Source: DATCJU01 sp036562635 (GTDB lineage Bacteria > Actinomycetota > Actinomycetes > Mycobacteriales > Pseudonocardiaceae). Taken from it: a stretch of DNA of 53,476 nucleotides. Shown here piece by piece: positions 1 to 9,260 of the stretch (position 1 is its first letter; each line of letters starts with the position of its first letter). The stretch spans positions 1-53,476 of the forward strand of contig DATCJU010000160.1 in NCBI GenBank assembly GCA_036562635.1, in the 5' to 3' direction. A program made the position numbers and the translations under genes. The notes below the pieces were generated by a model, which was not told where the DNA came from, searched no databases, and saw nothing but the letters and a program-made list of their open reading frames with translations.

Positions 1-778
1 GGGCACGCACGTTGTCCGGGAACATCTCGGCGTAGGTGGTGCCGAGCCGGGTGCCGTAGGAGTAGCCCAGGTAGGTCAGCTTCTCGTCCCCGAGCACCGA
101 CCGCAGCACGTCCAGGTCCCGGGCCACGTCCCGGGTGCCCAGGTTCGCCAGGACGTCGGCACCGGTGCGCTCGACGCACTTGGCGACGTAGTCCTGGGTC
201 TCCGCCTCGGTCTGCGCCACGCCCTCCGGGGAGGTGTCCACGTCCAGGTCCAGCCGCTCGGCGTCCCGTTCCTCGTCGGTCAGGCACCGCACCTGGGGTT
301 GGCTGGCGCCGATGCCACGCGGGTCGAACCCCACCAGGTCGAACCGCTGGCCGAGCTCGTTGCCGGCGACGGCCGAGGCCAGGTTGGCCGCCGCGCTCAT
401 GCCGGAGGCACCGGGCCCGCCCGGGTTGATCAACAGCACTCCGATCCGCCGCTCCGGGTCACCGGCGGGACGGCGCAACAGGCCCAGGCTGATGGTGCGC
501 CCGCCCGGGTCGGCGTAGTCCAGCGGCACCTCGACCCGCGCGCACTGCAGTCCTTCGCCGCGGAATGCTGCGAGGTCCTCACCGGTGGTGGCGTAGGACT
601 CGCAGCTGCCCCACGCCAGAGTCTGCCCGTAGAACCGTTCCAACCCGGCGGGTACCGCTCCGGCCGGTCCCCTCCGCTCCTCCTGCAGGCCCTGCTCGTT
701 CCCGGAGGTGAGGACGGTGCAACCGGCTGCCAGCAGGATCGTGGCCGCCGCGGTGACGATTCGGCTCGCGGTGCGCAC
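1..778 (-). CDS. Secreted alpha/beta-hydrolase lipoprotein (TAP-like, CaeA/Hip1-type), C-terminus cut by window edge
   Basis: Reverse-strand reading from about 778 to the window edge gives at least 259 codons of an alpha/beta hydrolase of the tripeptidyl-aminopeptidase-like family. A short signal peptide ends in a lipobox (LLAAGC), so it is probably an exported, lipid-anchored protein. The oxyanion-hole region reads INPGGPGASG and the nucleophile elbow reads GYSYG, so the catalytic Ser is present; the Asp and His would lie in the missing part. The family holds the mycobacterial CaeA/Hip1 (Rv2224c), which also lies next to panB, so I infer orthology from context. The GTG at 778 is the only reasonable start because upstream DNA overlaps the divergent nadE promoter; no strong ribosome binding site is visible. 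Substrate unknown. Confidence 0.8.
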   Translation of the reverse strand, partial: MRTASRIVTAAATILLAAGCTVLTSGNEQGLQEERRGPAGAVPAGLERFYGQTLAWGSCESYATTGEDLAAFRGEGLQCARVEVPLDYADPGGRTISLGLLRRPAGDPERRIGVLLINPGGPGASGMSAAANLASAVAGNELGQRFDLVGFDPRGIGASQPQVRCLTDEERDAERLDLDVDTSPEGVAQTEAETQDYVAKCVERTGADVLANLGTRDVARDLDVLRSVLGDEKLTYLGYSYGTRLGTTYAEMFPDNVRA

Positions 779-852
779 CCTCAGATCGTGCCAGCGATGC
801 GCACCGCACGTGCGGTGAACACGCCCCGACCGCTCTGCGGGATGATGAGGAC

Positions 853-2577
853 ATGCCGCAACTGCGTCTCGCTCTCGCCCAGGTCAACGCGTGTGTCGGG
901 GATCTGGACGGTAACGCCGACCTGGTCGTGCAGTGGACCCGCAAGGCCGCGGACGCCGGCGCCCACGTGGTGGCGTTCCCGGAGATGGTGCTCACCGGGT
1001 ACCCGGTGGAGGACATGGCGCTGCGTCGGTCCTTCGCCCTGGCGTCCCGGCAGACCCTGGAGGGCCTGGCGACACGGTTGGCCGAGGCCGGTTGCGGTGA
1101 CGTTCTGGTCGTGCTCGGCTACCTGGACCGGGACGAGGCGGGCGCACGCAACGCCGCCGCCTTCGTGCACGGCGGCCGGGTGGTGGCCCGCTACCACAAG
1201 CACCACCTGCCCAACTACGGGGTGTTCGACGAGTTCCGTTACTTCGTCCCGGGGAACGAGCTGTCGGTGGTACGGCTGCACGGGCTCGACCTGGGTGTGG
1301 TGATCTGCGAGGACATCTGGCAGGACGGCGGGCCGGTCGCCGCCCTGGGCGAGGCCGGGCTGGACCTGCTGCTGTGCCTCAACGGTTCGCCGTACGAGCG
1401 GAACAAGGACGACGTGCGGGGCGAGCTGGTGGCCCGGCGGGCAGCCCAGGCCGGGGTACCGATGGCCTACGTCAACCTGGTCGGTGGCCAGGACGAGTTG
1501 GTGTTCGACGGCGACTCGATGGTGGTCGACGCCGCGGGGAGGCTGCTGGCCAGGGCGCCACGGTTCACCGAGCATCTGTTGGTGCTGGACCTGGATCTCC
1601 CCGGGGGTGAACGCAGCGCACCGGAGCGGATCGGCGGCTTCGACGTGCACCGGGTGGTGCTCTCCACCGAGCCGCTGCCGGCCTACCCACCGCTGCCCGC
1701 TCCCCCGCCGGTCGAGCCCCTCTCCGACGAGGCCGAGGTGTGGGCCGCCCTGGTCACCGGCCTGCGGGACTACGTGCACAAGAACGGTTTCCGTTCGGTG
1801 GTGCTGGGGCTGTCCGGCGGTATCGACTCGGCGGTGGTCGCCGCGCTCGCGGTGGACGCGCTCGGAGCGGACCGGGTGTACGGGGTGTCCATGCCGTCGC
1901 ACTACTCCTCCGAGCACTCCCGCAGCGACGCCGCCGAGCTGGCCCGGCGTACCGGGCTGCACTTCCAGGTGCAGCCGATCACCGACCAGGTGCGGGTGTT
2001 CGTGGAGCAGCTCGGGCTCACCGGACTGGCCGAGGAGAACGTGCAGGCCCGCTGCCGTGGGGTGACCCTGATGGGCCTGTCCAACCAGCACGGCCACCTG
2101 GTGTTGGCCACCGGCAACAAGACCGAGCTGGCCGTGGGGTACTCCACGATCTACGGCGACGCGGTCGGTGGTTTCGCCCCGATCAAGGACGTGCCGAAGA
2201 CGATGGTCTGGCGCCTGGCGCGCTGGCGCAACGCCGAGGCGGACAAGCGGGGCGAGACCCCGCCGATCCCGGAGAACTCGATCACCAAGCCGCCGTCCGC
2301 GGAGCTGCGTCCCGGTCAGCTCGACACCGACTCGCTGCCGGAGTACGAGTTGCTCGATGACGTGCTGGACGACTACGTCGAGGAGGACCGGGGATTCGCC
2401 GATCTGGTGGCGGCCGGGTTCGAGCCCGAACTGGTGGAGCGGGTGTTGCGCATGGTGGACCGGGCCGAGTACAAGCGCCGGCAGTACCCGCCGGGCACCA
2501 AGATCACCTTCAAGGCGTTCGGCCGGGACCGGCGGCTGCCCATCACCAACGCGTGGCGCGAGCACGATCCTCGCTGA
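853..2577 (+). CDS. nadE: Glutamine-dependent NAD+ synthetase
   Basis: 574-aa two-domain enzyme for the last step of NAD synthesis: glutamine-derived ammonia amidates adenylated nicotinate adenine dinucleotide. The N-terminal nitrilase-fold glutaminase (about 1-270) has the Glu-Lys-Cys triad at E44 (FPEMVLTGYP), K116 (HKHHLPNYG) and C152 (VVICEDIW). The C-terminal synthetase has the PP-loop SGGIDS at 321-326, followed by the conserved ATGNKTE and YGD motifs. The length matches the shorter bacterial glutaminase-fused form rather than the approximately 680-aa mycobacterial NadE. The ATG is preceded by GATGAGGAC. It is divergent from the hydrolase on the left and precedes panB by about 230 bp. 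Confidence 0.96.
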   Translation: MPQLRLALAQVNACVGDLDGNADLVVQWTRKAADAGAHVVAFPEMVLTGYPVEDMALRRSFALASRQTLEGLATRLAEAGCGDVLVVLGYLDRDEAGARNAAAFVHGGRVVARYHKHHLPNYGVFDEFRYFVPGNELSVVRLHGLDLGVVICEDIWQDGGPVAALGEAGLDLLLCLNGSPYERNKDDVRGELVARRAAQAGVPMAYVNLVGGQDELVFDGDSMVVDAAGRLLARAPRFTEHLLVLDLDLPGGERSAPERIGGFDVHRVVLSTEPLPAYPPLPAPPPVEPLSDEAEVWAALVTGLRDYVHKNGFRSVVLGLSGGIDSAVVAALAVDALGADRVYGVSMPSHYSSEHSRSDAAELARRTGLHFQVQPITDQVRVFVEQLGLTGLAEENVQARCRGVTLMGLSNQHGHLVLATGNKTELAVGYSTIYGDAVGGFAPIKDVPKTMVWRLARWRNAEADKRGETPPIPENSITKPPSAELRPGQLDTDSLPEYELLDDVLDDYVEEDRGFADLVAAGFEPELVERVLRMVDRAEYKRRQYPPGTKITFKAFGRDRRLPITNAWREHDPR

Positions 2578-2805
2578 CCGTTCGGGGCCCGGTCCGGGTG
2601 ACCCGGGCAGGACACCCGTCCGGAGTCGTGTTCACCCGGAGGCGCGCTCCCGGCGGCCCCGGGTGGCACGGGCCGTGTTCGTCACCCTGTGAGGCTCATC
2701 GCACCGCGGTGCTGGCGCGCCCCGATCGTGTCAGGCTCGTCCCGCAACCATCCAGCATGACCCGGGGACCCGCGGCGACGGGCCTCGAGGGAGGGACGGT
2801 CAACG

Positions 2806-3690
2806 ATGACTGCTGTTCCTGGTGGAAGCGCGTCCGGCGAGCTGGCCGCCCCCTACGGCAGTGGGGCGGGACGGTCCGGCGAGAGCACCCCGGCCAAGCG
2901 GGTCCGGGTGCACCACCTGCGCGAGCTGAAGGAGCGCGGTGAGCCCTGGCCGATGCTCACCGCCTACGACATGTACACGGCCCAGATCTTCGACGAGGCC
3001 GGTATCCCGGTGCTCCTGGTCGGGGACTCCGCCGCCAACAACGTCTACGGGTACGAGACCACCGTCCCGGTCACGGTGGACGAGCTGATCCCGTTGGTCC
3101 GGTCGGTCAGCCGGTCGGTACGGCGCTCGCTGGTCGTGGCCGACCTGCCCTTCGGCTCCTACGAGATCTCCGTGGAGCAGGCGGTGGGCACCGCGGTGCG
3201 CTTCCTGAAGGAGGGCGGTGCGCACGCGGTGAAGTTGGAGGGTGGCCGCCGCTTCGCTCCGCACGTCGAGGCGATCGTGGCCGCCGGCGCGCCGGTGATG
3301 GCGCACATCGGTTTCACCCCGCAGAGCGAGCACGTGCTGGGTGGCTACCGGGTGCAGGGGCGGGGCGCCGCCGGTGACGAGCTGCTGGCCGACGCCCTGG
3401 CCCTGCAGGAGGCCGGTGCGTTCGCCGTGGTGCTCGAGATGGTGCCGGCCGAGGTGGCCAAGCGGATCACCGCCGAGCTGCGCATCCCGACGGTGGGTAT
3501 CGGTGCCGGGCCGGACTGCGACGCCCAGGTGCTGGTCTGGCAGGACATGGCCGGGTTGCGCCGGGGCCGGACGCCGCGGTTCGTCAAGCGCTACGCGGAC
3601 CTGGCCGGGGTGCTGTCGCAGGCCGCGACCACCTTCGCCGCCGAGGTGCGGAACCGGGAGTTCCCGGCGCCGGAGCACGCCTTCCACTGA
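2806..3690 (+). CDS. panB: 3-methyl-2-oxobutanoate hydroxymethyltransferase (ketopantoate synthesis)
   Basis: 294-aa TIM-barrel enzyme that transfers a hydroxymethyl group from 5,10-methylene-tetrahydrofolate to 2-oxoisovalerate, the first committed step of pantothenate and CoA synthesis in the cytosol. Visible motifs are TAYDMYTAQIFDEAG, the metal-binding LVGDSAANNVYGY stretch, the KLEGG segment and VVLEMVP, which carries the catalytic Glu. The first 35 residues or so are a polar extension common in actinobacterial PanB. The start is supported by GGGAGGGA about 8 nt upstream of the ATG. A strong hairpin follows the stop, so it is probably monocistronic. The hydrolase-panB neighbourhood matches M. 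tuberculosis Rv2224c-Rv2225. Confidence 0.96.
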   Translation: MTAVPGGSASGELAAPYGSGAGRSGESTPAKRVRVHHLRELKERGEPWPMLTAYDMYTAQIFDEAGIPVLLVGDSAANNVYGYETTVPVTVDELIPLVRSVSRSVRRSLVVADLPFGSYEISVEQAVGTAVRFLKEGGAHAVKLEGGRRFAPHVEAIVAAGAPVMAHIGFTPQSEHVLGGYRVQGRGAAGDELLADALALQEAGAFAVVLEMVPAEVAKRITAELRIPTVGIGAGPDCDAQVLVWQDMAGLRRGRTPRFVKRYADLAGVLSQAATTFAAEVRNREFPAPEHAFH

Positions 3691-3735
3691 TCCCGGTGGT
3701 ACCACGCTCGGCGCGTGTACATCGGGTTGTGGTGA

Positions 3736-3787
3736 CGGGGGTGGCCGCGGCGCATCCGGAACGACCGGTGCGCCGCGGCCACCCCCG
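3736..3787. terminator. Strong bidirectional terminator hairpin between panB and the deacetylase gene
   Basis: A perfect 19-bp inverted repeat (arms 3736-3754 and 3769-3787, 14-nt loop) lies between the convergent panB (+) and deacetylase (-) genes. There is no U tract, as usual in high-GC actinobacteria. Confidence 0.8.
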
Positions 3788-3847
3788 TTCGCACGGCAGC
3801 GCCTTCTCCTCGGACGACCCGCCCTCCTCGGGACGTTCTCCCGTTCT

Positions 3848-4909
3848 TCAGTACGGCCGGGCCTTCTGCTGGAGCTCGGGCCGCAGGACCTCGGCCATGC
3901 GCTTGGGGAAGGAGATGGTCCGCGGGTCCCCGTCGGAGGTGTACCGGGGCAACTCCCCCGAGGCCAGCTTGTCCAACCAGGCGGTGGATCCACTGAACGC
4001 CTGGTCCCCCGTGGTGCCCTGGGAGCGGATCCGTGGGATGTTCAGCGGATCGAAGGTGGTGGCGTAGGGGGACGGCGCCGGGTTCGCCCCGACCAGCATC
4101 ACCCCGTGGTGCTCGTAGGAGACGCCGTCGGCCGAGCCGGCCCGGGCGAGCTCCTTCTTCTTGGGGTGGATACCGAAGGGCAGGGCGAGGGTCCTCACCT
4201 CCGCCTCCGGCACCGCGTTCTGGATCATCTGCTGTGCCTTGACGATCTCCTCCTGCACCCGCTGGTCCGAGGCCGCCCGCAGGTTGGCGTGCCCGAAGGT
4301 GTGGTTGCCGATCTCGAAACCGTTGTCGTGCAACCAGCGCAGGGTGCGGGCGCCGTCCGCGTCGTTGAACGGGCTGGCGTTGACGTAGAAGGTGGCCGTC
4401 GGGGTGAAACCGGGGTACTGGCGGGCCACCTCCAACAGGATCGCCACCGCGGTGTTGGGTGCCGGCTGACCGTCCGGGCCCAGGGTGAACTGGCTGGTGG
4501 AGCTGTCGTCGAAGGTCAGCACCACCGGGTGCTTGCCGGCCGGCACGTTCATCCGGCCGGTGGCGTAGTCGCTCGCCCGCACCGGCACGTAACCCTCCCG
4601 GGCCAACCGTTCCAGTTCGGCACGGAAGTCGGCGGGTGTGCGGTCGTACACACTGGACGGTTGGTCGACGATCCGGTGGTACATCAGGACCGGGACCAGG
4701 CCGAGTTCGTTGGCCTGCACCACCGCCGGATCGACGGGCAGGGCGGAGATCTCCCCCTGCTGCGGCCGGAACGCGTTGCCCGGCTGCCCCTCTCCGGCGT
4801 TCCCGACCGGAAGGGACACGTCCCCGGCACCGCACCCGGTGGCCAGTGCCAGGCACATGATCAGACCCCCTGCAGCGGCGGCGAGCCGCCGGAACTCTCC
4901 TCTGCTCAC
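3848..4909 (-). CDS. Polysaccharide deacetylase (NodB-fold) lipoprotein
   Basis: 353-aa exported lipoprotein. Basic residues R7-R8 precede a hydrophobic stretch and a lipobox LATGC with the lipidated Cys at 26. The carbohydrate-esterase-4 fold starts near residue 72 (VPVLMYHRI). It carries the catalytic/metal motif TFDD (D134, D135) and the zinc-binding NHTFGH (H203, H207). The likely activity is hydrolysis of N- or O-acetyl groups on a cell-surface polysaccharide or peptidoglycan outside the membrane; substrate unknown. The chosen start is GTG 4909; its ribosome binding site is weak, and a shorter start inside the signal peptide would lose the basic n-region. It is convergent with panB and divergent from the glycoside hydrolase gene. 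Confidence 0.85.
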   Translation of the reverse strand: MSRGEFRRLAAAAGGLIMCLALATGCGAGDVSLPVGNAGEGQPGNAFRPQQGEISALPVDPAVVQANELGLVPVLMYHRIVDQPSSVYDRTPADFRAELERLAREGYVPVRASDYATGRMNVPAGKHPVVLTFDDSSTSQFTLGPDGQPAPNTAVAILLEVARQYPGFTPTATFYVNASPFNDADGARTLRWLHDNGFEIGNHTFGHANLRAASDQRVQEEIVKAQQMIQNAVPEAEVRTLALPFGIHPKKKELARAGSADGVSYEHHGVMLVGANPAPSPYATTFDPLNIPRIRSQGTTGDQAFSGSTAWLDKLASGELPRYTSDGDPRTISFPKRMAEVLRPELQQKARPY

Positions 4910-5056
4910 GTGGCGCGGATACCTCGCGGCGGATCGATTACGCCTGATCAGAGGTACCTAGGAAGGCTGAACTCGTTCTGCCGCAAGGAAGAACGGCCAC
5001 TAGCCTCGGTGTGGGGCTGATCACATTTTTCGTTCATCCGGCGGAGGGGGACCGCC

Positions 5057-6673
5057 ATGTCCGAACGCACCACTGGGGAAGAGCGTGTCGGCGGCCGAAG
5101 AGTGCCCCGGCTCGCACTCGTGCTCCTGGCCGCCGTCGCGGTGGCCCTGGCCGTTGCCGTTCCCATCTGGGGGGTGCCCGGCCTGTTGCAGCGACTCACC
5201 ATCAACGGGGTCGACGACTCCGGAGTGCTCGGTGCGCAGGCGATGCGGAACCTTGCGCTCACCGTCTCCGTGGACGACCCCGAACGCCTGCCTCTGGTCG
5301 AGGTGCGTGTGGACGGTCAGCCGGCCCGGACCGAGGTACGTGACGGCCGCCTCCACATCGACCTGAGCGACCTGCCCGACGGGACCCACGAACTCACCGC
5401 ACGCCTGCCCGGCTGGATGATGTCCCTCGGCGGCGCCGAGATCACCCGGAAGTTCACTGTGGACACCGTCCCACCGGAACTGGTCGTCGATCCGGTACGT
5501 GCCACGTCGCTACGGGAACCGGTCGCGGTGACCGGGGTGGCCAAGGACGCCGAGCACGTCACCGTGCAGGGCCAGCAGGTGCCCCTCGACGCCGAGGGCC
5601 GGTTCAGTGTCCACATCGACCCGAGAGCCGTGATCGCGCAGGTGGTGGCCACCGACCGGGCCGGCAACACCACGCGGCAGGACGTGACGATCGGTGTGGC
5701 GCATCCCGGCATGCGTGCCGTCCACATGAGTGCCGCGGCGTGGGCCAGTCCTGAGCTGCGCGAGCCCGTGCTGCAGATGATCCGGGAACGCCGGATCGAC
5801 ACGGTCGAGCTGGACATCAAGGACGAGAGCGGCGAGGTGGGCTACCCCTCCGAGGTGCCGCTGGCCCGAGAAATCGGCGCGACCCGGAACCACTACGACG
5901 CCCGCCAGGTGATCGACCAGCTCCACGGCATGGGGGTGCGGGTGGTCGGCCGGCTCGTGGCGTTCCGGGACCCGATCCTGGGCAACGCCTCCTGGAAGGA
6001 GGGGAAGACGCACCGGCTGGTGCTGAACACCGCCGGCCAGCCGTGGAGCGGCTACGGGCAGGCGTCGTTCACCAACTTCGCGGACCCGGAGGTACGGAAG
6101 TACAACATCGACCTGGCCGTGGAAGCTGCCAAACTCGGCTTCGACGACATCCTCTACGACTACATCCGTCGGCCGGACGGGGCGCTCTCCCGGATGCGTT
6201 TCCCGGGTCTGCCCGAGGGCAAGACGCCGGAGCAGAGCATCGCCGAGTTCCTCGCCGAGTCCCGAGAGGCGATCCGGCCGCACGGTGCGCTGCTCGGCGC
6301 CTCGGTGTTCGGTATCGCCTCCACCCGCCCCAAGGAGATCGCCCAGGACATCCCGGCGATGGCCCGGCACGCCGACTACATCTCCCCGATGCTCTACCCC
6401 TCGCACTGGGCACCGGGCGAGTACGGGGTGCCCAACCCGAACGCACAGCCCTACGACATCGTGGTGCGTTCCCTGCCCGACTTCCTCAAGGCGGTGGAGG
6501 GCACCAGCGCCCAGATCATCCCCTGGCTGCAGGACTTCTCACTCGGTCATCCCTACGGGGACGCCGAGGTGATCGCCCAGATCCGGGCCAGCAAGGAGAA
6601 CGGTATCTCCTCGTTCCTGCTCTGGAACCCGGCTTGCCGCTATCACGCGGGCGCACTGGAACCCGCCACCTGA
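5057..6673 (+). CDS. Membrane-anchored putative glycoside hydrolase (DUF4015 type)
   Basis: 538 aa. One N-terminal membrane segment (about 18-42) is followed by roughly 170 residues of beta-rich, Ig/Big-like extracellular sequence (DGTHELTARLPGW, VDTVPPELVVDP). A TIM-barrel-like putative glycosidase domain follows from about residue 220 (VHMSAAAWASPELREPVL onward), with the family's VELDIKDESGEVGY, FDDILYDYIRRPDG and ADYISPMLYPSHW motifs. The acidic residues in those motifs are the likely catalytic candidates. The substrate is not known for the family; a cell-wall polysaccharide role fits the neighbouring deacetylase. GGAGGGGG upstream of the ATG supports the start. Confidence 0.82.
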   Translation: MSERTTGEERVGGRRVPRLALVLLAAVAVALAVAVPIWGVPGLLQRLTINGVDDSGVLGAQAMRNLALTVSVDDPERLPLVEVRVDGQPARTEVRDGRLHIDLSDLPDGTHELTARLPGWMMSLGGAEITRKFTVDTVPPELVVDPVRATSLREPVAVTGVAKDAEHVTVQGQQVPLDAEGRFSVHIDPRAVIAQVVATDRAGNTTRQDVTIGVAHPGMRAVHMSAAAWASPELREPVLQMIRERRIDTVELDIKDESGEVGYPSEVPLAREIGATRNHYDARQVIDQLHGMGVRVVGRLVAFRDPILGNASWKEGKTHRLVLNTAGQPWSGYGQASFTNFADPEVRKYNIDLAVEAAKLGFDDILYDYIRRPDGALSRMRFPGLPEGKTPEQSIAEFLAESREAIRPHGALLGASVFGIASTRPKEIAQDIPAMARHADYISPMLYPSHWAPGEYGVPNPNAQPYDIVVRSLPDFLKAVEGTSAQIIPWLQDFSLGHPYGDAEVIAQIRASKENGISSFLLWNPACRYHAGALEPAT

Positions 6674-6706
6674 TCCTTCTCGCCGCCGGTGTTCCGCGCC
6701 GGCTCC

Positions 6707-6754
6707 CGGCACCGACCGCCACCCGGCACGATCATCGGGTGGCGGCCGGTGCCG
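6707..6754. terminator. Bidirectional terminator hairpin, glycoside hydrolase / GST
   Basis: 19-bp inverted repeat with a single mismatch (arms 6707-6725 and 6736-6754, 10-nt loop), centred between two convergent genes 118 bp apart. Confidence 0.7.
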
Positions 6755-6790
6755 TTCGTCGTCCCACGGCGGACCACCCCGGCGTGGCGC

Positions 6791-7774
6791 TCACCGCGGT
6801 CGTGGCGGCGTGCCCTCCCCGAAGGGACGGCCGCCCAGCTTCTCCCGGCCGTGCGGCGTGTACCACCCGGACAGGTCGGGGCCCAGCGGCACGATCCGGC
6901 TCGGGTTCAGCTTGTCGTGGGTGCCGTAGTAGTGCCGCTTGATGTGGTCGAAGTCGACGGTGTCCCCGAAACCGGGGGTCTGGAACAGGTCACGGGCGTA
7001 CGCCCACAGCACCGGCATCTCGGTCAGCTTGTGCCGGTTGCACTTGAAGTGGCCGTGGTAGACGGCGTCGAAGCGGACCAGGGTGGTAAACAGGCGCACG
7101 TCGGCCTCGGTGATGGTGTCGCCGACCAGGTACCGCTGCCGGGCGAGCCGGTCGGACAGCGCGTCCAACCGGTCGAACAGGGCGTGGAACGCCTCCTCGT
7201 ACGCCTCCTGGGTGGTGGCGAACCCGCACCGGTAGACGCCGTTGTTGACGTCGCGGAACACCTCGGCGTTGATCGCGTCGATCTCCGCGCGCAGGTGCTC
7301 GGGGTACAGGTCGGGTGCGCCCGGGCGGTGCAGCGTCCGCCACTCGGTGGACAGGTCCAGGGTGATCTGCGGGTAGTCGTTGGTGACCACCCGGCCGGTG
7401 CGGGTGTCCACGATGGCCGGGACGGTCACCCGCCCCTGGTAGTCCGGGTCGGTCCGCAGGTACGCCTCGGAGAGGAACTCGATGCCCAGCACCGGGTCCC
7501 GCCCGCCGGGGTCGAGGCCGAACCGCCACCCCCGCTCGTCACGGATCGGGTCGACCACGGCCAGGGAGAGCACGTCCTCCAGGCCGAGCAGGCGGCGCAC
7601 GATGATCGACCGGTGGGCCCAGGGGCAGGCCAGGGACACGACGAGCCGGTAGCGCCCCGGCTCCACCGGCCAGCCGGACGACCCGTCGGCGGTGATCCGA
7701 TCGGTGAACCGGTTGGGCTGACGGACGAACTCGCCGCGGCCGGAGGTTTCACGGCTGAACTGAGCGGTGCCCAT
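6791..7774 (-). CDS. Glutathione S-transferase-like protein (xi class, YqjG/ECM4 type)
   Basis: 327 aa. The N-terminal thioredoxin fold carries the xi-class active-site motif CPWAHR with Cys50, and the C-terminal helical domain carries the DVRLFTTLVRFDAVYHGHFKC motif region. Characterised members reduce glutathionyl-hydroquinones. Actinobacteria usually make mycothiol rather than glutathione, so the thiol cofactor here is probably mycothiol; that is inference. It is a cytosolic single gene, transcribed away from the downstream aminotransferase's promoter and ending at the shared terminator. Confidence 0.85.
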   Translation of the reverse strand: MGTAQFSRETSGRGEFVRQPNRFTDRITADGSSGWPVEPGRYRLVVSLACPWAHRSIIVRRLLGLEDVLSLAVVDPIRDERGWRFGLDPGGRDPVLGIEFLSEAYLRTDPDYQGRVTVPAIVDTRTGRVVTNDYPQITLDLSTEWRTLHRPGAPDLYPEHLRAEIDAINAEVFRDVNNGVYRCGFATTQEAYEEAFHALFDRLDALSDRLARQRYLVGDTITEADVRLFTTLVRFDAVYHGHFKCNRHKLTEMPVLWAYARDLFQTPGFGDTVDFDHIKRHYYGTHDKLNPSRIVPLGPDLSGWYTPHGREKLGGRPFGEGTPPRPR

Positions 7775-7836
7775 ACCCCGACCGTATGCCCCTTCCGGGT
7801 GTCACGCAGCCGACTGACCGGTGGATCCGGCCGGGC

Positions 7837-9108
7837 CTAGGCGGCGACGCTCACCACCTTGATCGCGTCGCCGAGGACGGCCAGGGCCTCCCGGACCTCC
7901 TCCTCGGTGACGGTCAGCGGGGGCGCGATCCGCAGCGTCCTGGGCACGAGCCCGCCCTTGCCGACCAACAGGCCCCGGGCCCTGGTCTCCTCCAGCACCT
8001 TGGTCGCCGTCTCCGGATCGGCCAGCTCCAGTCCGAGCATCAGGCCCCGACCCCGCACCGCGCGGACCACCGAGTACTTGTCACGCAGCAGCTCCAGGCC
8101 CTCCCGCAGCAGGCGGCCCATCCGGCGGGCGTTGTCCTGCAGGTCGTGGTCACGCACGTAGTCCAGCACCGCCAACGCGGCGCGGGTGGCCAGCGGGTTG
8201 CCGCCGAAGGTGGAGAAGGAGATCGCGGTCAGGCAGTCCATCAGCTCGGCACGGGCCACCACACCACCGATGGCCAGGCCGTTGCCCAGCCCCTTGGCGA
8301 AGGTCATCGCGTCGGGGACCACCCCGTGCGCCTGGATGCCCCAGTAGTGGTCGCCGGTGCGTCCCCAGCCGGTCTGCACCTCGTCGGCGACGAACAGGAT
8401 GCCGTACTCGGCGAGCACCTCGTGCAGGGCGCGGTAGAGCCCGTCCGGCGGCGCGGTGAACCCGCCGACCCCCTGGATCGGCTCCGCGATCAGGCAGGCG
8501 ACGTCACCGGAGGTCGCCGTGGCCAGCACCTGCCGCAGGTCCTCCACACAGAAGTCGACGAACTCGGCGTCCGACAGGTGGGGGAAGCGCTCGCGATCCG
8601 TGCCGTGCAGGTAGGAGACCTGGAGTGGGCTGAGACCCGACGGCGACCAGGCCCGGTTGCCGGTGACACCCATGGCCGCATAGGACCGGCCGTGGTAGCT
8701 GTTGCGCATGGCCAGCACCTGGTTGCTCCGCCGGTACGCGGTGGCCAGGAGCAGCGCCGCCTCGTTGGCCTCGGTGCCGGAGTTGGTGAAGAACACCTTG
8801 GCGTCGGGGATGCCGGACAGTTCGGCGATCCGTTCGGCCAGCTCGATCTGCTGTTCGATGAGGTACAGCGTCGAGGTGTGCACCATACGGCCGGCCTGCT
8901 CGCGGACCGCCTCGACGATCTCGGGTACGTTGTAACCGATCATCGTGGTCAGCACGCCGCCGAAGAAGTCCAGATAGCGGTTTCCCTCGGCGTCCACCAC
9001 GTGCCGACCGGAGCCGTCGTCCAGTGCGATGGGCCGCTCGTAGTACAGGGGCATCCAGCTGGGCATGACCCGCCGGTGGCGGGCCAGCAGATCGTCGTGC
9101 CTGGCCAT
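7837..9108 (-). CDS. Class III PLP-dependent aminotransferase
   Basis: 423-aa fold-type I class III aminotransferase. The PLP-binding motif NSGTEANEAA is at 109-118, the ADEVQTGWGR motif (D242) pairs with the pyridine nitrogen, and the Schiff-base Lys is K272 in TFAKGLGNG. The family includes 4-aminobutyrate, beta-alanine:pyruvate and alanine:glyoxylate aminotransferases, and sequence alone does not separate these. The divergent PucR-type regulator suggests use of purine, pyrimidine or amine breakdown products (for example beta-alanine), but this is contextual. The start is GTG or ATG near 9108 followed by ARHDDLLARHRRV, typical of this subgroup. Confidence 0.88.
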   Translation of the reverse strand: MARHDDLLARHRRVMPSWMPLYYERPIALDDGSGRHVVDAEGNRYLDFFGGVLTTMIGYNVPEIVEAVREQAGRMVHTSTLYLIEQQIELAERIAELSGIPDAKVFFTNSGTEANEAALLLATAYRRSNQVLAMRNSYHGRSYAAMGVTGNRAWSPSGLSPLQVSYLHGTDRERFPHLSDAEFVDFCVEDLRQVLATATSGDVACLIAEPIQGVGGFTAPPDGLYRALHEVLAEYGILFVADEVQTGWGRTGDHYWGIQAHGVVPDAMTFAKGLGNGLAIGGVVARAELMDCLTAISFSTFGGNPLATRAALAVLDYVRDHDLQDNARRMGRLLREGLELLRDKYSVVRAVRGRGLMLGLELADPETATKVLEETRARGLLVGKGGLVPRTLRIAPPLTVTEEEVREALAVLGDAIKVVSVAA

Positions 9109-9223
9109 GTCGGTGGTCCTTCCCGCTCAGGAACGGCTGCCACGAGGACGGTCGAGACCGTCATTGTCGGTGATCACAACCGGCCGCAGTAGCGGCAAAG
9201 TGCCAGAATTGCAGCGGATTTAC

Positions 9224-9238
9224 CTGACAGAGTGTCAG
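9224..9238. promoter_or_regulatory. Palindromic candidate operator in the PucR/aminotransferase divergent region
   Basis: CTGACA-GAG-TGTCAG is a perfect 6-bp dyad with a 3-nt centre, 22 bp before the PucR start codon and about 115 bp before the aminotransferase start. This stretch is also the least GC-rich part of the 152-bp divergent region. Its position fits autoregulation by PucR, which is inference. Confidence 0.45.
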
Positions 9239-9260
9239 TACCGATCCGGAGTGTTCGATC

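Noticed and set aside
781..2565. Long open frame on the strand opposite nadE (and similar ones opposite PucR, VirB4 and jetC)
   Set aside because: These are stop-poor antisense shadows typical of very GC-rich DNA. Their products are His/Gly/Pro/Arg-rich without family motifs, and the opposite strand encodes clear enzymes.
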